DNA of 44,822 nt from Rhodoferax sp. (GTDB lineage Bacteria > Pseudomonadota > Gammaproteobacteria > Burkholderiales > Burkholderiaceae_C): assembly GCA_025351745.1 (NCBI GenBank), contig JANXVI010000362.1, positions 1-44,822 of the forward strand. Reading direction: 5' to 3'. The notes under the pieces are model-generated. The model saw only the letters and a list, made by a program, of their open reading frames with translations, was not told the origin of the DNA and searched no databases. Position 1 is the first letter of the stretch; each line of letters starts with the position of its first letter. This document shows, piece by piece, positions 8,275 to 16,879 of this stretch. Position numbers and translations under genes: made by a program.

Positions 8275-8634
8275 ATGCTGCTCGCTGCCAAAGTGCTTGC
8301 CGGACTCGTTCTGTTTATCCATGTCTACATTGTGCTGCTTGAAACCGTATTGTTCGAAACGCGGGGTCGCAGGGCATTTGGCTTGACCAAGGAACAGGCC
8401 GTGATGCTCAAGCCTGCCATGTCCAACCAAGGTTGCTACAACGGCTTTCTGGCCGCGGCGCTGGCCCTGGGCTTCTTGTTGCCGGATGCTGCGACCGGCC
8501 GTGCCTTCACCATTTATGGACTGGTCTGCGTGGCCATCGCGGGCGTTTGGGGAGCGGTCACCGCGCAGATCCGCATCCTGTTCATACAAACGGTGCCCGC
8601 CGTGCTGGGCTTGATGGCGCTGTTTCTGGTTTGA
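8275..8634 (+). CDS. DUF1304 family membrane protein
   Basis: 119 aa with four predicted membrane helices. It starts MLLAAKVLAGLVLFIHVYIV and contains the family's conserved polar stretch with LLETVLFET, KPAMSNQGCYNGFLAAALAL and GAVTAQIRILFIQTVPAVLG, which matches DUF1304. Function is unknown. Such genes are often found next to TetR regulators, as here, where the divergent TetR gene probably controls it. No obvious strong ribosome-binding site; the start fits the family N-terminus. Confidence 0.85.
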   Translation: MLLAAKVLAGLVLFIHVYIVLLETVLFETRGRRAFGLTKEQAVMLKPAMSNQGCYNGFLAAALALGFLLPDAATGRAFTIYGLVCVAIAGVWGAVTAQIRILFIQTVPAVLGLMALFLV

Positions 8635-8667
8635 CAAACTGTGGCGTAGTAACCCGCGGCGCCTAGG

Positions 8668-8720
8668 TTGCTACCAAAAGTGTAGCATCTTGCGCATATT
8701 CCGCGAGGGCTAGCGGTCAA
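8668..8720 (-). repeat. Interspersed two-hairpin repeat, copy E
   Basis: Read on the minus strand it contains CTAGCCCTCGCGGAATATGC, close to the copy at 31280-31346 (TAGCCCTCGTGGAATATGCG), followed by GCTAC-N7-GTAGC, a perfect five-base stem. It fills most of the gap between the DUF1304 gene and the end of the DUF3999 gene. Confidence 0.75.
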
Positions 8721-8734
8721 TTCTCTATAAACCT

Positions 8735-10180
8735 CTAGCGCTTAACCCCCATCTGGCGCATCAGCGACAAGGCCACAAAACCCAGTGCCAGCACGCCCAC
8801 GCCCAGCACCACCCACAGCAGCACACTGCGCAACGACACGCCTTCTGGCAGCCAACGCGATGGGCCATCTACAGGCCGCGCCTGCACGACGATGTTCGAG
8901 AGGGTGGCCAGAGGCAATTCGATCAGCTTGGCAGGTGTTACCGAGCCCAGCAATGAAGCATCCACCGCAGCAGCGGCCGTTTGTGACCGGCCCACGGCGA
9001 GGGTGAATGGCCCCGCCCCCGACGCGAGAAACGCCACCTGAACCGGCGCAAACTCCACCGCCGCTTGCATGCCGCCATCGGGCAGTGCGATGCCTTTGCC
9101 GGCCTCTACCCGCAGGCTTTGCACCGATGCACCATGCAATGCAGTGGCCGGGTTGCTACCGCTCTGCCCCACACCATCGAGCCGGTAGACCACGCTGGAC
9201 GCCAATGTGCGCCAAGGCTGTGACGCGTCGCCACGCCCCAGAATACGCACCGGCACCAGGCTGTTGTTTTGCACCGCTTGCAGGTGCAAGGCGGCGATGG
9301 GCGTGGCGAAGGGCAGGCTCCAGTTCAGCGCACTGTTGCCGTCTGGTGTTCCTGGCGGCAGATCGGCACGCAAAGGCGATGCGGCAGTTTGCGATGCGGC
9401 AACGGTGCCGGTCAAGGCGCGAAGCTTCACCCCGCTCTGCCCAGACCACGACAGGCGCACATAACGCCCCTGGACTTGCAGCGGTTGCACCAACTCCAAC
9501 ACCGTATTGGAAGGTGCGTCGCCACCATCAAACTGGAACAACGGGCCCTTAGTGGCGACCGGCGTCCAGTCCATCAGATCGGTGCTAGTGGCGACTGTCA
9601 TATGCACCAGCGCGTTGTGGGGCATATCCACCACCAGGTCCAGCGCACCCAGGTTTTGCTTCTCGGCGCGCATATCAAACAACGCAGCCTGCAAAGGCTG
9701 GGCAGCAGCGTCGATTGCGCTGGTCTTCATGTCTGGGCGGTCCCAGCGCACCCAGGCGCTGTTGCGCTGGTCCCCTGCGTCCACACGCACCTCGACCGTG
9801 CCACGTGCAGGCTTGCCGTCGGAGTTGCTGGCCGCAAACAGTTGGTAGGCTTTATAGCTGTTGGTCTGTGCAAAGGGCGCAGCGCGGCGCAGGTCCGCGC
9901 CACCCAGCACCGCAAAGGGCACTACGGCGCCTACGGCATTGAACACGCGCACATCGTTTGCATTGCCGCTGCGCATGCCCAGCAAGGCCTGCACGGGCAC
10001 ATCGATCCGCGCCAGGCTGGCACCGGTGGGCGGCGTCAACGTGGCGTGCCATGCGAAGTCGGCAGGTGGTGGTGTATCAGCGGCCAGCGCACCCAAGCCT
10101 GTGAGTGCGCCGATGGCCAGAAGAACGGCGACCCGCGTGCTTGCGAGTCCAAAAGGCTTCAAGGTCGTAACCAATCTCAT
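8735..10180 (-). CDS. DUF3999 family envelope protein
   Basis: 481 aa with a signal peptide or N-terminal anchor (VAVLLAIGALTGLGALAA, about 18-35), a large periplasmic beta-rich region and a C-terminal membrane helix (about 450-473, VLLWVVLGVGVLALGFVALS) followed by a short basic tail. Mature start is ADTPPPADFAWHATLTPP, and LVDMPHNALVHM and RYVRLSWSG are present; the overall layout fits DUF3999. Function is unknown. Its ATG overlaps the stop of the DUF2339 gene by four bases (ATGA), so the two are translationally coupled and probably work together in the envelope. The partnership of DUF2339 and DUF3999 genes is known from other proteobacteria. Confidence 0.85.
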   Translation of the reverse strand: MRLVTTLKPFGLASTRVAVLLAIGALTGLGALAADTPPPADFAWHATLTPPTGASLARIDVPVQALLGMRSGNANDVRVFNAVGAVVPFAVLGGADLRRAAPFAQTNSYKAYQLFAASNSDGKPARGTVEVRVDAGDQRNSAWVRWDRPDMKTSAIDAAAQPLQAALFDMRAEKQNLGALDLVVDMPHNALVHMTVATSTDLMDWTPVATKGPLFQFDGGDAPSNTVLELVQPLQVQGRYVRLSWSGQSGVKLRALTGTVAASQTAASPLRADLPPGTPDGNSALNWSLPFATPIAALHLQAVQNNSLVPVRILGRGDASQPWRTLASSVVYRLDGVGQSGSNPATALHGASVQSLRVEAGKGIALPDGGMQAAVEFAPVQVAFLASGAGPFTLAVGRSQTAAAAVDASLLGSVTPAKLIELPLATLSNIVVQARPVDGPSRWLPEGVSLRSVLLWVVLGVGVLALGFVALSLMRQMGVKR

Positions 10181-13100
10181 GCTGTCTCCTCGTCAGTATC
10201 CAAAGTCGTCGCCGACACAGCCGCAGGTGGGATTGGCGCAAAGTAGCCCACCACCAACATCAACACACCGACCGCGATGAAGGCGACGATGCGCTCGGAC
10301 CCGCCCCGGTTGGACAGGTCCACCAAAAAGAGTTTGGCAACCGTCAGGCCCAGCAGCGCCGCACCCCCCATCCATATCGGCCGTGCATGGCGGCGGTGCG
10401 CCACCAGCATCAACGCCATGGCCAACAGAGTCCACAAGATCGAATAGCCCGTTTGCACCAGGAAGGATGCAAACAGTTGGTCCGCATCCCACGGCACACC
10501 GGCCCAGTGGTGCGCCACGCGCAGCCACACGGTGTTGACAGCGATGAAGCCAAGGCCCGCCAGCACCAGGGTCCAGCGCGCGCTCATGATGCCCTGTGGC
10601 ACGGTCATGCCGCTTTGGCGCACGCGCACCAGCCACATGGAGCATGCAGCCAGGGCCAGGGCAACGGTGATGTCGGTCGGGTTTAGCAAGGGCACATAGG
10701 GCAAAGGCTTGGCATTGCCGTCGGAATGCACGGCCACCACCAAGGCGCCCAGCGCCACACACGCAGCCAGCGGCACTGCAGCGCGCCACAGGTAGGCGTA
10801 GGCAAAGCGGTCCAGTGGCCAACGCGAACGCATGCGCCCTTGCGGCGCAAAGAGGGCTGGCTGCGCCAGGGCCAGCAACACGACCACACTGGCCACCAAG
10901 AAGATTACACTGGCCCAGGCCGTGCCCTGCAATTGTGCCAGCTGCACCGCCCACACAATCAGGTTGCCCACAAGCAAGACCACCAGCCACACGCCACCGC
11001 TATGCACCCAAGACCACCAGCGCTGCGGTGGCATGCGGTCCAACTGCTTCAGCGTTGCAAAGTGCAAGGCCAAGGCCACTGGCCAGACCAGCCAGCCCCA
11101 AGCTTCGAATACGTTGTGTAGCTCCGCCACGCCTTGCAGCGCTACCACTACCATGATCGGCAAAGAGAACCATGCTGGCGTTGCGGTAATAGGCCATGGT
11201 CGCACACGCGTGGGCAGTGCAAAGCGGTGTGCCAAGAAGGCACTACCTAGCCAGCCCAGCATCTGCAGATACGACTGCAAGCTGCTGGCAAAAACCGGCG
11301 TCCACACGCCGTCGGCATTGGGCATGCCGCTTTCGATTTCATGGCCCAGCGCAAACTGCCACCACAAAAATCCGACCCAGAAGAACACCGGTGACAACGC
11401 ATGCTCCAGCGCCACAAAGGGCGTAGCCGGTAGCGCATCGGGCGCGGGGTCTGCCGGGCGTGACCAATGCGCTATTGCCAGCGCAGACACGGCCAACAGC
11501 ATGGCTCCGATGAAGGCCGGATTGGCGATCGGCCAGTGCGAAAGCTGGACCGTTTCAAACGATTGCATGAAGCTCATTGCCGCAAACAACTGCAGCGCAA
11601 GACCGGCCAGACGCGCCAGCCAACGGTCCTGGCGCTGGCCCATCCAGTAAACGGCTGCGCCCTCGGCGGCCCACACAGCGGTGGTCCAACGCGCGTCCAG
11701 CGCCAACGGCACGGCCAACGTCACAAAACCCAAACCCAGCGCCACGAAGCATTCAGCCAACCACTGGCCTACGCTGGCGTCGTTGCCCGATTCATCGCCC
11801 GCGACGTTGCGCTTGAGTGCCCACCATCCCAGCGCCAGATAAATGGCGCCCATGGCCAGCGCGGAGAAAGCCGTCGCATATTCCACGCCGTGGACCAGAC
11901 CGGCTTGCAAACCAAACGCCACCAGCGGCAAGCCAAAAATCAGCGTGGCATCTACCGCCTGTTTCGGCATCAGCCCATGGCGCGTGGCATACATCAGGCT
12001 GGCGGCCAAGTACAAGGCAAAGAAAGCGATCAAGAAGGGCTCGGTACTGCCCAATTGTTCGGGTCGGTACTTCAACACGCCCCACGCCGTAGCCACACCA
12101 AAGGTCGCAAAAAAACCCAGCAGGTTCAGCGCGCGCCAGGCCTTCCACCACGCCACGGCTGCGATGGCCGCGCCCAGCATCAGGTAGTAGCTGAACAGCC
12201 CGACATGGTCGCCCTGCCCGGTAGACAGCAAGATCGGCGCGGCAAAGGCGCCGGCAAAACCGATGAAGGCCATCGGCATGGCGTTTTGCAACAGCGCAAT
12301 TGCGGTCGAAAAAGCACACACCAGCGCCAGCACGCCAAAGGCCGCACCCGCCGGCAAAAAGTGGTAAAGCCGAAAAGCCGCAAACACCGTCAGGTAGAGC
12401 ACTCCCACTCCCGCACCCTGCAGTGTCAGCGCATAGCCCAAGCGGTCGGGCTGACGTGGTGGCAGGTCCCCGCCAGGCCGCCCCAAGGCGATTTCGCCAC
12501 CCTGGGGGGCAGCGACCCGCGAAGCGGCGGAGCGTGGGGGCACCATCCTCCAGCCAAAAACAAACAGACCAACGCCGGCCGCAGCGATGGCAGCCAAGCG
12601 CAACTCGGGCGACAGCATGGCGTTGTCGACAGCGTACTTGGCCAAAAAAGCCAAGCCCACAAACAGCACCAAAACGCCCATCCGCACAATGGTGTTCCCA
12701 CCCAGCAACCAGTTGCGTGCGGCGCCAAATGCGCGGCTCACTACATCCGGCGTCTGCACGGTGGGGAATTCAGGGATATCTTGGGCCTTGTCCGTTGCAA
12801 AACCCGGCTGCGTTTGGCTGACACCGGACTGGACGCTGGGTGAATCGGGCGGCGCATCCGTCGGCGCATCAAGGGGCGTGCCCTTTGGCATGGGGATGGG
12901 CAGGTCTTCGCTCCAATCCGTTTTGGACACCGGGTCCGCCGCCTGGGCGGTAGTTGCCACAACCGCGGTCGAGTTGATCGGCTCTGGCAGACTGGCGGAA
13001 GCCGTGCGCGGCGGCGGCACCGTCGCCTGGTGCTCTGCCACCGCGTCCAACGCTGCCTGGCGGGCGGAAGTACGCACCGCCTTGCGAAGCGACCAACCCG

Positions 13101-13203
13101 CCAACACGCCAAACACCGCACCCAGGAAAAAGCCCACGCCTTCGTCGTGCCGGTCTACGCAGTAGCCCAAAATGGCCCCCCAGATTGCACCCCATATCAG
13201 CAT
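10177..13203 (-). CDS. DUF2339 family large polytopic membrane protein
   Basis: 1008 aa from the ATG at 13203, which has GGAG seven bases upstream; an in-frame ATG at 13260 would add 19 residues that do not look native. After an N-terminal hydrophobic pair (MLIWGAIWGAILGYC and FFLGAVFGVLAGW) comes a roughly 100-residue Pro/Thr/Ala-rich linker, then more than twenty membrane helices including NTIVRMGVLVLFVGLAFLAK and GAGVGVLYLTVFAAFRLYHF, typical of DUF2339. Function is unknown. Around residues 220-247 the sequence VPPRSAASRVAAPQGGEIAL...PGGDLPPRQP interrupts the normal passage from GWRM to LGYALTLQ. This segment is encoded by an inserted repeat (12466-12543) that kept the frame. Coupled to the DUF3999 gene. 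Confidence 0.88.
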   Translation of the reverse strand: MLIWGAIWGAILGYCVDRHDEGVGFFLGAVFGVLAGWSLRKAVRTSARQAALDAVAEHQATVPPPRTASASLPEPINSTAVVATTAQAADPVSKTDWSEDLPIPMPKGTPLDAPTDAPPDSPSVQSGVSQTQPGFATDKAQDIPEFPTVQTPDVVSRAFGAARNWLLGGNTIVRMGVLVLFVGLAFLAKYAVDNAMLSPELRLAAIAAAGVGLFVFGWRMVPPRSAASRVAAPQGGEIALGRPGGDLPPRQPDRLGYALTLQGAGVGVLYLTVFAAFRLYHFLPAGAAFGVLALVCAFSTAIALLQNAMPMAFIGFAGAFAAPILLSTGQGDHVGLFSYYLMLGAAIAAVAWWKAWRALNLLGFFATFGVATAWGVLKYRPEQLGSTEPFLIAFFALYLAASLMYATRHGLMPKQAVDATLIFGLPLVAFGLQAGLVHGVEYATAFSALAMGAIYLALGWWALKRNVAGDESGNDASVGQWLAECFVALGLGFVTLAVPLALDARWTTAVWAAEGAAVYWMGQRQDRWLARLAGLALQLFAAMSFMQSFETVQLSHWPIANPAFIGAMLLAVSALAIAHWSRPADPAPDALPATPFVALEHALSPVFFWVGFLWWQFALGHEIESGMPNADGVWTPVFASSLQSYLQMLGWLGSAFLAHRFALPTRVRPWPITATPAWFSLPIMVVVALQGVAELHNVFEAWGWLVWPVALALHFATLKQLDRMPPQRWWSWVHSGGVWLVVLLVGNLIVWAVQLAQLQGTAWASVIFLVASVVVLLALAQPALFAPQGRMRSRWPLDRFAYAYLWRAAVPLAACVALGALVVAVHSDGNAKPLPYVPLLNPTDITVALALAACSMWLVRVRQSGMTVPQGIMSARWTLVLAGLGFIAVNTVWLRVAHHWAGVPWDADQLFASFLVQTGYSILWTLLAMALMLVAHRRHARPIWMGGAALLGLTVAKLFLVDLSNRGGSERIVAFIAVGVLMLVVGYFAPIPPAAVSATTLDTDEETA
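12466..12543 (-). repeat. GC-rich interspersed repeat inserted in frame in the DUF2339 gene
   Basis: On the minus strand it reads CCCCCACGCTCCGCCGCTTC, then TCGCTGCCCCCCAGGGTGGC and CGCCTTGGGGCGGCC. I recognise this as the style of a GC-rich palindromic repeat that is scattered between genes in Comamonadaceae. Here it lies inside the coding region, is a multiple of three or nearly so in net effect, has no stop in the reading frame used, and encodes an extramembrane loop of about 26 residues. A degenerate relative may be the CGCTGCCCCC...GGGGCG segment at 41079-41099. Confidence 0.65.
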
Positions 13204-13345
13204 AAGCCTGCTCCCGTGTGTAGTTCGATCAGCCCGGCGCAGTCTAGCCCATGCCATCAAAATATTTCAACTCGGCACCAGTGGATTTCACACCAGTACT
13301 AGTCACAGAGGGCTACCATCCCCAACCATTCAAGGAGACAAACCC

Positions 13346-14503
13346 ATGACGTCCGCCATCACCAACATCGAAGACCTGCGCGTGCTCGCCCAAAAGCGCG
13401 TACCCCGCATGTTCTACGACTATGCCGACTCTGGCTCTTGGACGGAGGGCACCTACCGCGCCAACGAATCCGATTTTCAGCCGATTAAATTTCGCCAGCG
13501 CGTGGCCATTGATATGGACAACCGCAGCACGGTCAGCACCATGGTCGGCCAGCCCGTTGCCATGCCGGTGGCCCTGGCGCCCGTGGGCCTTACCGGCATG
13601 CAGCACGCCGACGGTGAGATCAAGGCGGCGCGTGCGGCCAAGGCGTTTGGGGTGCCTTTCACGTTGTCGACGATGAGCATCTGCTCCATTGAAGACGTGG
13701 CGGCGGGCACTGGCAACCACCCGTTCTGGTTCCAGGTCTATGTGATTCGCGACCGTATCTTCATCGAGCGCCTGATCGAACGCGCACGTGCCGCCCACTG
13801 CTCGGCGTTGGTGCTGACGTTGGACCTGCAGATACTGGGCCAGCGCCACAAAGATTTGAAGAACGGCCTGAGTGCCCCGCCCAAGTTGACGCTGGCAAAC
13901 ATTGCCAACATCATGACCAAGCCGCAATGGGCGCTGGGCATGCTGGGCACCAAACGGCGCGACTTCGGCAACATCGTCGGCCACGTAACCGGGGTGGACG
14001 ATATGGGCTCGCTGTCGGAATGGTCGCAAAAGCAGTTCGACCCGACCCTGAACTGGGCCGACGTGGAGTGGATCAAAAAACGCTGGGGCGGCAAGCTTAT
14101 CCTCAAAGGCATACAAGACGTCGAAGACGCCAAGCTGGCCGTTGCCAGTGGCGCGGATGCGCTGATCGTCTCCAACCACGGCGGGCGCCAGTTGGACGGT
14201 GCCGAATCGTCGATACGCGCACTACCGGGCATTGTGGATGCGGTGGGTAGCCAGATCGAGGTGCACATGGACGGCGGTATCCGCAGCGGGCAGGATGTGT
14301 TGAAGGCCGTGGCCCTGGGTGCCAAGGGTGTGTACATCGGCCGCTCGTTCGTTTATGGCCTGGGCGCCATGGGAGAGGCCGGTGTGACCAAGGCGCTGGA
14401 AATCATCCACCGCGAGATGGACATCACCATGGCGCTGTGCGGCAAGACCAACATGGCGCAGGTGGACAAAAGCATCCTGCTGCGGGGGAGCTACCCGACC
14501 TGA
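13346..14503 (+). CDS. lldD: FMN-dependent alpha-hydroxy-acid dehydrogenase, probably L-lactate dehydrogenase
   Basis: 385 aa, starting at the ATG 13346 behind AAGGAG (13332-13337); the open frame extends upstream but without a better start. It is a full-length (beta/alpha)8 flavoprotein: YDYADSGSWTEGTYRAN near the N-terminus, LAPVGLTGM (FMN contact), FQVYVIRDR, LTLDLQILGQRHKD, LILKGI with the conserved lysine, and SNHGGRQLDG with the catalytic His about 278 and substrate-binding Arg about 281, followed by HMDGGIRSGQDVLKAVALGA for FMN phosphate. It oxidises L-lactate (or a close 2-hydroxy acid) to the 2-oxo acid and passes electrons to the respiratory chain. It is divergent from the DUF2339 gene. 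Lactate is the best guess for substrate; glycolate or mandelate-like acids cannot be excluded. Confidence 0.85.
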   Translation: MTSAITNIEDLRVLAQKRVPRMFYDYADSGSWTEGTYRANESDFQPIKFRQRVAIDMDNRSTVSTMVGQPVAMPVALAPVGLTGMQHADGEIKAARAAKAFGVPFTLSTMSICSIEDVAAGTGNHPFWFQVYVIRDRIFIERLIERARAAHCSALVLTLDLQILGQRHKDLKNGLSAPPKLTLANIANIMTKPQWALGMLGTKRRDFGNIVGHVTGVDDMGSLSEWSQKQFDPTLNWADVEWIKKRWGGKLILKGIQDVEDAKLAVASGADALIVSNHGGRQLDGAESSIRALPGIVDAVGSQIEVHMDGGIRSGQDVLKAVALGAKGVYIGRSFVYGLGAMGEAGVTKALEIIHREMDITMALCGKTNMAQVDKSILLRGSYPT

Positions 14504-14572
14504 ACTTTATGCACCCATCGCGGGCTGGAAAGCAGTTTGCCGCAGGGTTTTTTGCGTTAGGATGACCGGATC

Positions 14573-14587
14573 GCAGCACAGTGCTGC
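14573..14587. promoter_or_regulatory. Perfect 15-base palindrome GCAGCAC-A-GTGCTGC
   Basis: Seven-base arms around a single central base, 45-59 bases upstream of the DHH phosphoesterase start, in the gap after lldD. It could be an operator or, as RNA, a six-base-pair hairpin with a three-base loop. No regulator is adjacent. Confidence 0.35.
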
Positions 14588-14631
14588 AGACCGTTGCAAT
14601 TTTTGATCCGCCCCGCACAAAGGACCTTTCC

Positions 14632-15564
14632 ATGACCCAAAGCAAATTCCGTCTGGTGACCCGTAGCGACTTTGACGGTCTGGTCTGCGCGGTGCTCTTG
14701 AACGAACTGGACCTGATTGACGACATCAAGTTTGTCCACCCCAAGGACATGCAGGACGGCAAGATCGATATCACCAGCCGCGACATAACCACCAACCTGC
14801 CTTATGTTGCCGCAGCCCATTTGTCTTTTGACCACCACGAGTCCGAGACGCTGCGCAACACGGGCGAGCGCCCCAACCACATCATTTCGCCCCATGCGCC
14901 ATCGGCGGCGCGCGTGGTGTACGACTACTACGGCGGCGCCAAGGCCTTCCCCAAGATCAGCAACGAGATGATGCTCGCGGTCGACAAGGCCGACTCGGCC
15001 CAGTTCACACATGACGAAATTTTGGAGCCCACTGACTGGGTGTTGTTGAACTATTTGATGGATTCGCGCACGGGCCTGGGCCGCTTCAAGGAATTTCGCG
15101 TCAGCAACTACCAGCTGATGATGGACCTCATCAAATACTGCGCCAGCCATGGCATCGACGAGATCTTGCAGTTGCCCGATGTCGTTGAACGTGTAGACCT
15201 CTACTTCGACCACACGGCCCGAGCGCGCGAGCAGATGGAGCGCTGCGCAACCGTGCACAAAAACCTGGTGGTGCTGGACCTGCGCGAAGAGGAAACCATC
15301 TTCGCCACCAACCGCTTCATGATTTACGCGCTGTACCCCCAGTGCAATATTTCCATCCACGTGCTGTGGGGCGTGCAAAAACAAAATACCGTTTTTGCCA
15401 CCGGCAAGTCGATCCTGGACCGTGGCAGCAAAACCAATATTGGTGAACTGATGCTGCAGTACGGTGGCGGTGGCCACAATGCGGCCGGCACCTGCCAGGT
15501 CGACAACGAACAAGCCGAAGATGTGCTGGGCGCTCTGATCCACCAAATCAGTTCAGATGGTTGA
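14632..15564 (+). CDS. DHH-family phosphoesterase (exopolyphosphatase-like)
   Basis: 310 aa from the ATG at 14632, preceded by AAGGA. Metal-binding motifs are all visible: RSDFDGLVCA (Asp 13 and Asp 15), the DHH signature SFDHHES (67-69), and the C-terminal DHHA1 glycine motif GGGGHNAAGTC. Members hydrolyse phosphodiester or phosphoanhydride bonds using Mn2+; relatives are annotated as exopolyphosphatases or oligonucleotide/cyclic-dinucleotide phosphodiesterases, and the substrate here is unknown. Its stop overlaps the start of dinB (TTGA), so the two are translationally coupled. That pairing with a lesion-bypass polymerase would fit a nucleic-acid role, but it is inference. Confidence 0.85.
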   Translation: MTQSKFRLVTRSDFDGLVCAVLLNELDLIDDIKFVHPKDMQDGKIDITSRDITTNLPYVAAAHLSFDHHESETLRNTGERPNHIISPHAPSAARVVYDYYGGAKAFPKISNEMMLAVDKADSAQFTHDEILEPTDWVLLNYLMDSRTGLGRFKEFRVSNYQLMMDLIKYCASHGIDEILQLPDVVERVDLYFDHTARAREQMERCATVHKNLVVLDLREEETIFATNRFMIYALYPQCNISIHVLWGVQKQNTVFATGKSILDRGSKTNIGELMLQYGGGGHNAAGTCQVDNEQAEDVLGALIHQISSDG

Positions 15565-16868
15565 AACCGGTGCGGCGCATTGCCCACCTGGACATGGACG
15601 CGTTTTATGCGTCCGTAGAGTTGCTTCGCTACCCCCAGCTCCAGGGCCTGCCGGTCGTCATTGCTGCAGGGCGCCAGGCGATACAGGATGCGCTGGACGC
15701 CCTGCGCGCGCAAGACCTGGCCGACGCAGACCCCAACGAGGCTGAGACCCCGTGGGACGCCGCAGCACAACGCGCCGCCCTCAAACGCATACCGATCGAC
15801 GCCTTTGTCCGGCTGCACAGCTACACCGGGCGCGGCGTCATCACCACGGCCACCTATGCCGCGCGCCAGTTCGGCATAGGCTCGGCCATGGGCCTGATGA
15901 AGGCCGCCAAGCTGTGCCCGCAGGCAATTTTGCTGCCGGTGGACTTTGAGGAATACCGCAAATACTCGCGCCTGTTCAAGGGCATCATCACCGACATTGC
16001 CCCGCTGATGGAGGACCGCGGTGTGGACGAGGTTTACATCGACTTCACCGATGTGCCCGGTGGCCAGCGCGAAGGCGGGCGTGTGCTGGCACGGCTGATC
16101 CAGAAATGCATTTTTGAAGCGACTGGCCTGACCTGCTCGGTAGGTGTGGCGCCCAACAAATTGCTGGCCAAGATGGCCAGCGAGTTCAACAAACCCAAGG
16201 GCATTGCCATCGTCTACGACACCGACCTGGAAACGCTGATCTGGCCGCTGGCCTGCCGCAAGATCAACGGCATTGGCCCCAAGGCGGACGAGAAACTCAA
16301 GCGCCACGGCATCGAAACGATTGGCCAGTTGGCCGCCAAAGACCTGCAATGGCTGATGGACACCTTTGGCCAGCGCACCGGCGCGTGGATGCATGCGGCA
16401 TCGCACGGCCAAGACGACCGGCCCATTGTGCTGGAAAGCGAGCCGGTCAGCATCAGCCGCGAAACTTCGTTCGAGCGCGATCTGCACGCCGTGCGCGACA
16501 AGGCGGAGCTGGGCTCCATCTTCACGCGCCTGTGCGAGCAATTGGCCGCAGACCTGCAGCGCAAGGGTTATGTGGGTAAGACCATTGGCATCAAAATCAA
16601 GTTTGAAGACTTCACCGCCGTCACGCGCGACATCACGGTAGAACACCATATCAATGACGCCAAGGAGATACGCCGCGTGGCGGGCCTGTGCCTGAAGCGT
16701 GCCCCGTTGCAGAAGCGGCTGCGGCTGCTGGGCCTGCGCATGGGAGCGTTGAGCAAGCTGTCGGAAGACCTGTCGTATCAAGAAAATAAGGCTGTAGCCC
16801 TCGTGAAACCTGCACATGAAGCTACTGAATTGATAGCGACTGAAGATCGGACAGGCTGGCTTTTTTAG
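15561..16868 (+). CDS. dinB: DNA polymerase IV (Y family)
   Basis: 435 aa. Catalytic palm motifs are present: RIAHLDMDAFYASVE at the start (first metal-binding Asp) and RGVDEVYIDFTDV for the second carboxylate pair, with TCSVGVAPNKLLAKMASEFN between palm and thumb, the helix-hairpin-helix INGIGPKADEKL, and the little-finger domain to about 405. It copies damaged DNA with low fidelity. The start is either TTG 15561, overlapping the upstream stop, or GTG 15570. The C-terminus is odd: residues about 408-429 (ENKAVALVKPAHEATELIAT) are encoded by copy A of the interspersed repeat, so the native end of the protein has been replaced or extended by repeat sequence. No LexA box was recognised upstream; expression probably follows the DHH gene. 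Confidence 0.92.
   Translation: MKPVRRIAHLDMDAFYASVELLRYPQLQGLPVVIAAGRQAIQDALDALRAQDLADADPNEAETPWDAAAQRAALKRIPIDAFVRLHSYTGRGVITTATYAARQFGIGSAMGLMKAAKLCPQAILLPVDFEEYRKYSRLFKGIITDIAPLMEDRGVDEVYIDFTDVPGGQREGGRVLARLIQKCIFEATGLTCSVGVAPNKLLAKMASEFNKPKGIAIVYDTDLETLIWPLACRKINGIGPKADEKLKRHGIETIGQLAAKDLQWLMDTFGQRTGAWMHAASHGQDDRPIVLESEPVSISRETSFERDLHAVRDKAELGSIFTRLCEQLAADLQRKGYVGKTIGIKIKFEDFTAVTRDITVEHHINDAKEIRRVAGLCLKRAPLQKRLRLLGLRMGALSKLSEDLSYQENKAVALVKPAHEATELIATEDRTGWLF
16780..16843 (+). repeat. Interspersed two-hairpin repeat, copy A (inside the dinB reading frame)
   Basis: Contains GGCTGTAGCCCTCGTGAAAC and then GCTA-N9-TAGC, matching copies B and C in order and spacing. It lies wholly within the last 30 codons of dinB and contributes codons without a stop. 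Confidence 0.75.
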
Positions 16869-16879
16869 GCTCTTTTGCC

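Noticed and set aside
11467..12843. 458-aa plus-strand open frame opposite the DUF2339 gene
   Set aside because: Its composition (Gln, His and Arg-rich) is a shadow of hydrophobic codons on the other strand.
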